The notes under the pieces were generated by a model. It was not told the origin of the DNA, did no database searches, and saw only the letters and a program-made list of their open reading frames with translations. 64,000 nucleotides of DNA, from contig JIAB01000001.1 of NCBI GenBank assembly GCA_000687975.1, positions 1,891,001-1,955,000 on the forward strand, written 5' to 3'. Below are positions 62,091-64,000 of this stretch, in pieces (within the stretch, counting starts at the first letter, position 1; every line of letters begins with the position of its first letter). The DNA comes from Lachnospiraceae bacterium AC2031 (GTDB taxonomy: Bacteria > Bacillota > Clostridia > Lachnospirales > Lachnospiraceae). A program made the translations under genes and the position numbers.

Positions 62091-63773
62091 ATGAAGAATT
62101 ATCAGCATTACAGAAGAGGTTATTTTATGCCACCAGTTGAGTCAACTGAGTGGGTAAAAAAGGAGTATATAGACAAGGCTCCAATCTGGTGCAGCGTTGA
62201 CCTACGTGATGGTAACCAGGCACTTGTGGTTCCAATGAGCCTTGATGAAAAGATAGAATTTTACAAGGAACTCATCCGTGTTGGATTCAAGGAGATCGAG
62301 ATTGGTTTCCCTGCAGCCAGTGAGACAGAGTATGAGTTCTGTCGTCGTCTTATTGAGGAAGATCTGATTCCTGATGATGTTACGATCCAGGTACTTACAC
62401 AGGCTCGTGAGCATATCATTAAGAAGACATTTGAAGCCGTTCGTGGAGCTAACCCAAAGAACGTAGTTGTTCATGTTTATAACTCCACCAGCGTGGCTCA
62501 GCGTGAGCAGGTATTCAAGAAGTCAAAGGAAGAAGTTAAGCAGATCGCTATCGATGGTGCTGCACTTCTTAAGCAGCTTGCTGATGAGGATGGCGCTGAG
62601 TATAGATTTGAGTACAGCCCAGAGAGCTTCACAGGTACAGAGCCTGAGTATGCACTTGAGGTTTGTAATGCAGTTCTTGATGTATGGCAGCCAACACCAG
62701 ATCGTAAGGCTATCATCAATCTTCCTGCAACAGTTGAGATGTCACTTCCTCATGTATACGCAAGTCAGATTGAGTACATGAGCAAGAATATGAAGTACCG
62801 TGAAAATGTTATCCTTTCACTTCATCCACATAATGACCGTGGCTGCGGCGTTGCGGATGCAGAGCTTGGACTTCTTGCAGGTGCTGACAGAATAGAAGGA
62901 ACACTTTTCGGAAATGGTGAGAGAACTGGTAACGTTGATATCATTACACTTGCCATGAATATGTTTACACACGGTGTTGATCCTGAGCTTGACTTCTCAG
63001 ACATGCCAAAGATTCAGGAAACATATGAGAGACTTACAGGTATGGAAATCTATCCAAGAGAGCCATACTGTGGAAAACTTGTATTTGCTGCCTTCTCTGG
63101 TTCACACCAGGATGCTATTGCAAAGGGTATGAAGTGGCGTGAAGAGGATCCAGATCAGATGTGGACCACTCCTTATCTTCCACTTAATCCAGAAGATATC
63201 GGACGTACTTATGACGGTGATGTTATCCGTATCAACTCACAGTCTGGTAAGGGTGGCGTTGGCTTCATCCTTGAGACAAAGTACGGCTTCAACCTTCCAA
63301 AGAAGATGAAGGAAGATGTTGGTTACGCAGTAAAGAGTGTTTCAGATCATAGTCATAAAGAGCTTCAGCCTGAAGAGGTTTATGAAGTATTTAAGGAGCA
63401 GTATGTAAATGTTGCTTCACCAATTAAATTCATTGAATGCCATTTCCAGCAGGTGGATGGAATCAGATGTGAGCTCACCATCGAGCGTGACGGTGTTCAC
63501 AAGGTTTATCATGGCCAGGGAAATGGACGTCTCGATGCAATCAGTAATGCAATCATGAGACACTTTGCAGTAACATTTGAAATCGTAAACTACGACGAGC
63601 ATGCGCTTACACGTGGATCTAATTCACAGGCATGCGCTTATGTGGCAATCCAGGTTGATGGACAGGATGCGATCACTTACGGAGCTGGTATCCACACAGA
63701 TATTATTGAGGCATCAGCATATGCCCTCATCACTGCAGTTAACAAGGCGCTTCAGGAAAAGCACCTTAGCTAA
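62091..63773 (+). CDS. leuA: 2-isopropylmalate synthase (long form)
   Basis: The 560-residue protein joins acetyl-CoA to 2-oxoisovalerate, the first step of leucine synthesis. The HMGL barrel shows CSVDLRDGNQALVVPM and the metal-binding HPHNDRGCG, and GNGERTGNVDI is present. A C-terminal LeuA allosteric domain (about 425-560) binds leucine, so the enzyme is probably feedback-inhibited. The length matches the LeuA2-type long form. GGAGG precedes the ATG. Control by the leucine T-box upstream fits. Confidence 0.96.
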   Translation: MKNYQHYRRGYFMPPVESTEWVKKEYIDKAPIWCSVDLRDGNQALVVPMSLDEKIEFYKELIRVGFKEIEIGFPAASETEYEFCRRLIEEDLIPDDVTIQVLTQAREHIIKKTFEAVRGANPKNVVVHVYNSTSVAQREQVFKKSKEEVKQIAIDGAALLKQLADEDGAEYRFEYSPESFTGTEPEYALEVCNAVLDVWQPTPDRKAIINLPATVEMSLPHVYASQIEYMSKNMKYRENVILSLHPHNDRGCGVADAELGLLAGADRIEGTLFGNGERTGNVDIITLAMNMFTHGVDPELDFSDMPKIQETYERLTGMEIYPREPYCGKLVFAAFSGSHQDAIAKGMKWREEDPDQMWTTPYLPLNPEDIGRTYDGDVIRINSQSGKGGVGFILETKYGFNLPKKMKEDVGYAVKSVSDHSHKELQPEEVYEVFKEQYVNVASPIKFIECHFQQVDGIRCELTIERDGVHKVYHGQGNGRLDAISNAIMRHFAVTFEIVNYDEHALTRGSNSQACAYVAIQVDGQDAITYGAGIHTDIIEASAYALITAVNKALQEKHLS

Positions 63774-63788
63774 TATATCGGATTATTT

Positions 63789-64000
63789 ATGGGAAATGAA
63801 GAGAAAGACAATGTAATATATGTCTCTGGTTCGGAGGAGGCTCGCCAGGAAAATGTCCGCCGCAAAGCCGATCGACAGAAGAGTCGTGTGCTTACTTTTG
63901 TAATAGCTGCGATTCTGCTGATCATTGTTGTAGTTGGAATCTATGTGCATTTCAAGATTCAGACCTACAAGGGTATCAAGGTGGTGAATTCCGTTGAGAC
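63789..64000 (+). CDS. Start of a membrane-anchored protein (cut by the window)
   Basis: Seventy codons are visible. A charged cytosolic head (1-33) is followed by a membrane segment (about 34-56, VLTFVIAAILLIIVVVGIYV) and the start of an outside domain. It may be a DUF5711-type protein, as the N-terminus fits, but this needs the rest. It begins 15 bases after leuA with a weak ribosome binding site. Confidence 0.7.
   Translation, partial: MGNEEKDNVIYVSGSEEARQENVRRKADRQKSRVLTFVIAAILLIIVVVGIYVHFKIQTYKGIKVVNSVE

Overview
The window looks like chromosomal DNA of a Lachnospiraceae-type Firmicute, close in flavour to Butyrivibrio, Pseudobutyrivibrio or Roseburia (inference). The signs are moderately low G+C, strong GGAGG ribosome binding sites, a leucine T-box before leuA, the holA-rpsT gene order, a MoxR/DUF58/transglutaminase operon, and many secreted proteins ending in aromatic GW/YYF cell-wall-binding repeats. 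No plasmid, phage structural or insertion-sequence genes were seen.

Region 1 (1-6980) is housekeeping. A mutS2 / OmpR-type regulator / sensor kinase operon runs leftward off the window. Running right are a YhaM-like HD/OB exoribonuclease, a YjbR-alkyltransferase fusion and a cysteine hydrolase. Region 2 (7115-8422) is a tRNA-Gln gene with a 1.2-kb insert bounded by a perfect 44-bp repeat of the tRNA 3' half. It carries a RelB/RelE-type toxin-antitoxin pair and 73-bp tandem repeats, but no integrase. Region 3 (8547-14290) is a tandem array of three mosaic secreted cell-wall proteins. Region 4 (14437-20880) holds an unknown protein, a TIM-barrel isomerase, a short FMN oxidoreductase, dus, holA and rpsT.

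Region 5 (21021-33255) is the most unusual part. It has two WYL-domain regulators in an operon with a DUF3800-like protein that has a helical C-terminal part. Next come a small membrane protein and a 1484-residue STAND/NACHT-type NTPase whose N-terminal domain carries a HEPN-like RNEVIGH motif. Last is a 710-residue protein joining a VirD4/TraG-like domain, with both Walker motifs spoiled, to an apparently intact ClpX-like AAA+ domain. The NTPase cassette and the VirD4-ClpX gene share an unusual promoter architecture. The region resembles a defence or stress island and is the best candidate here for an undescribed system, but no function is shown by sequence alone.

Region 6 (33330-41980) has a membrane-anchored secreted protein, glgB, two zinc-ribbon membrane proteins facing each other, and two Uma2-type nuclease genes between REP-like hairpins. 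Region 7 (42002-54480) encodes large surface proteins: a CAP-domain/Ig-repeat protein, a pectate-lyase-like beta-helix protein and two nearly identical esterases. Region 8 (54563-64000) has putP, ung, the MoxR/DUF58/transglutaminase operon, a T-box-controlled leuA with an additional three-way-junction RNA, and the start of a membrane protein cut by the window edge.
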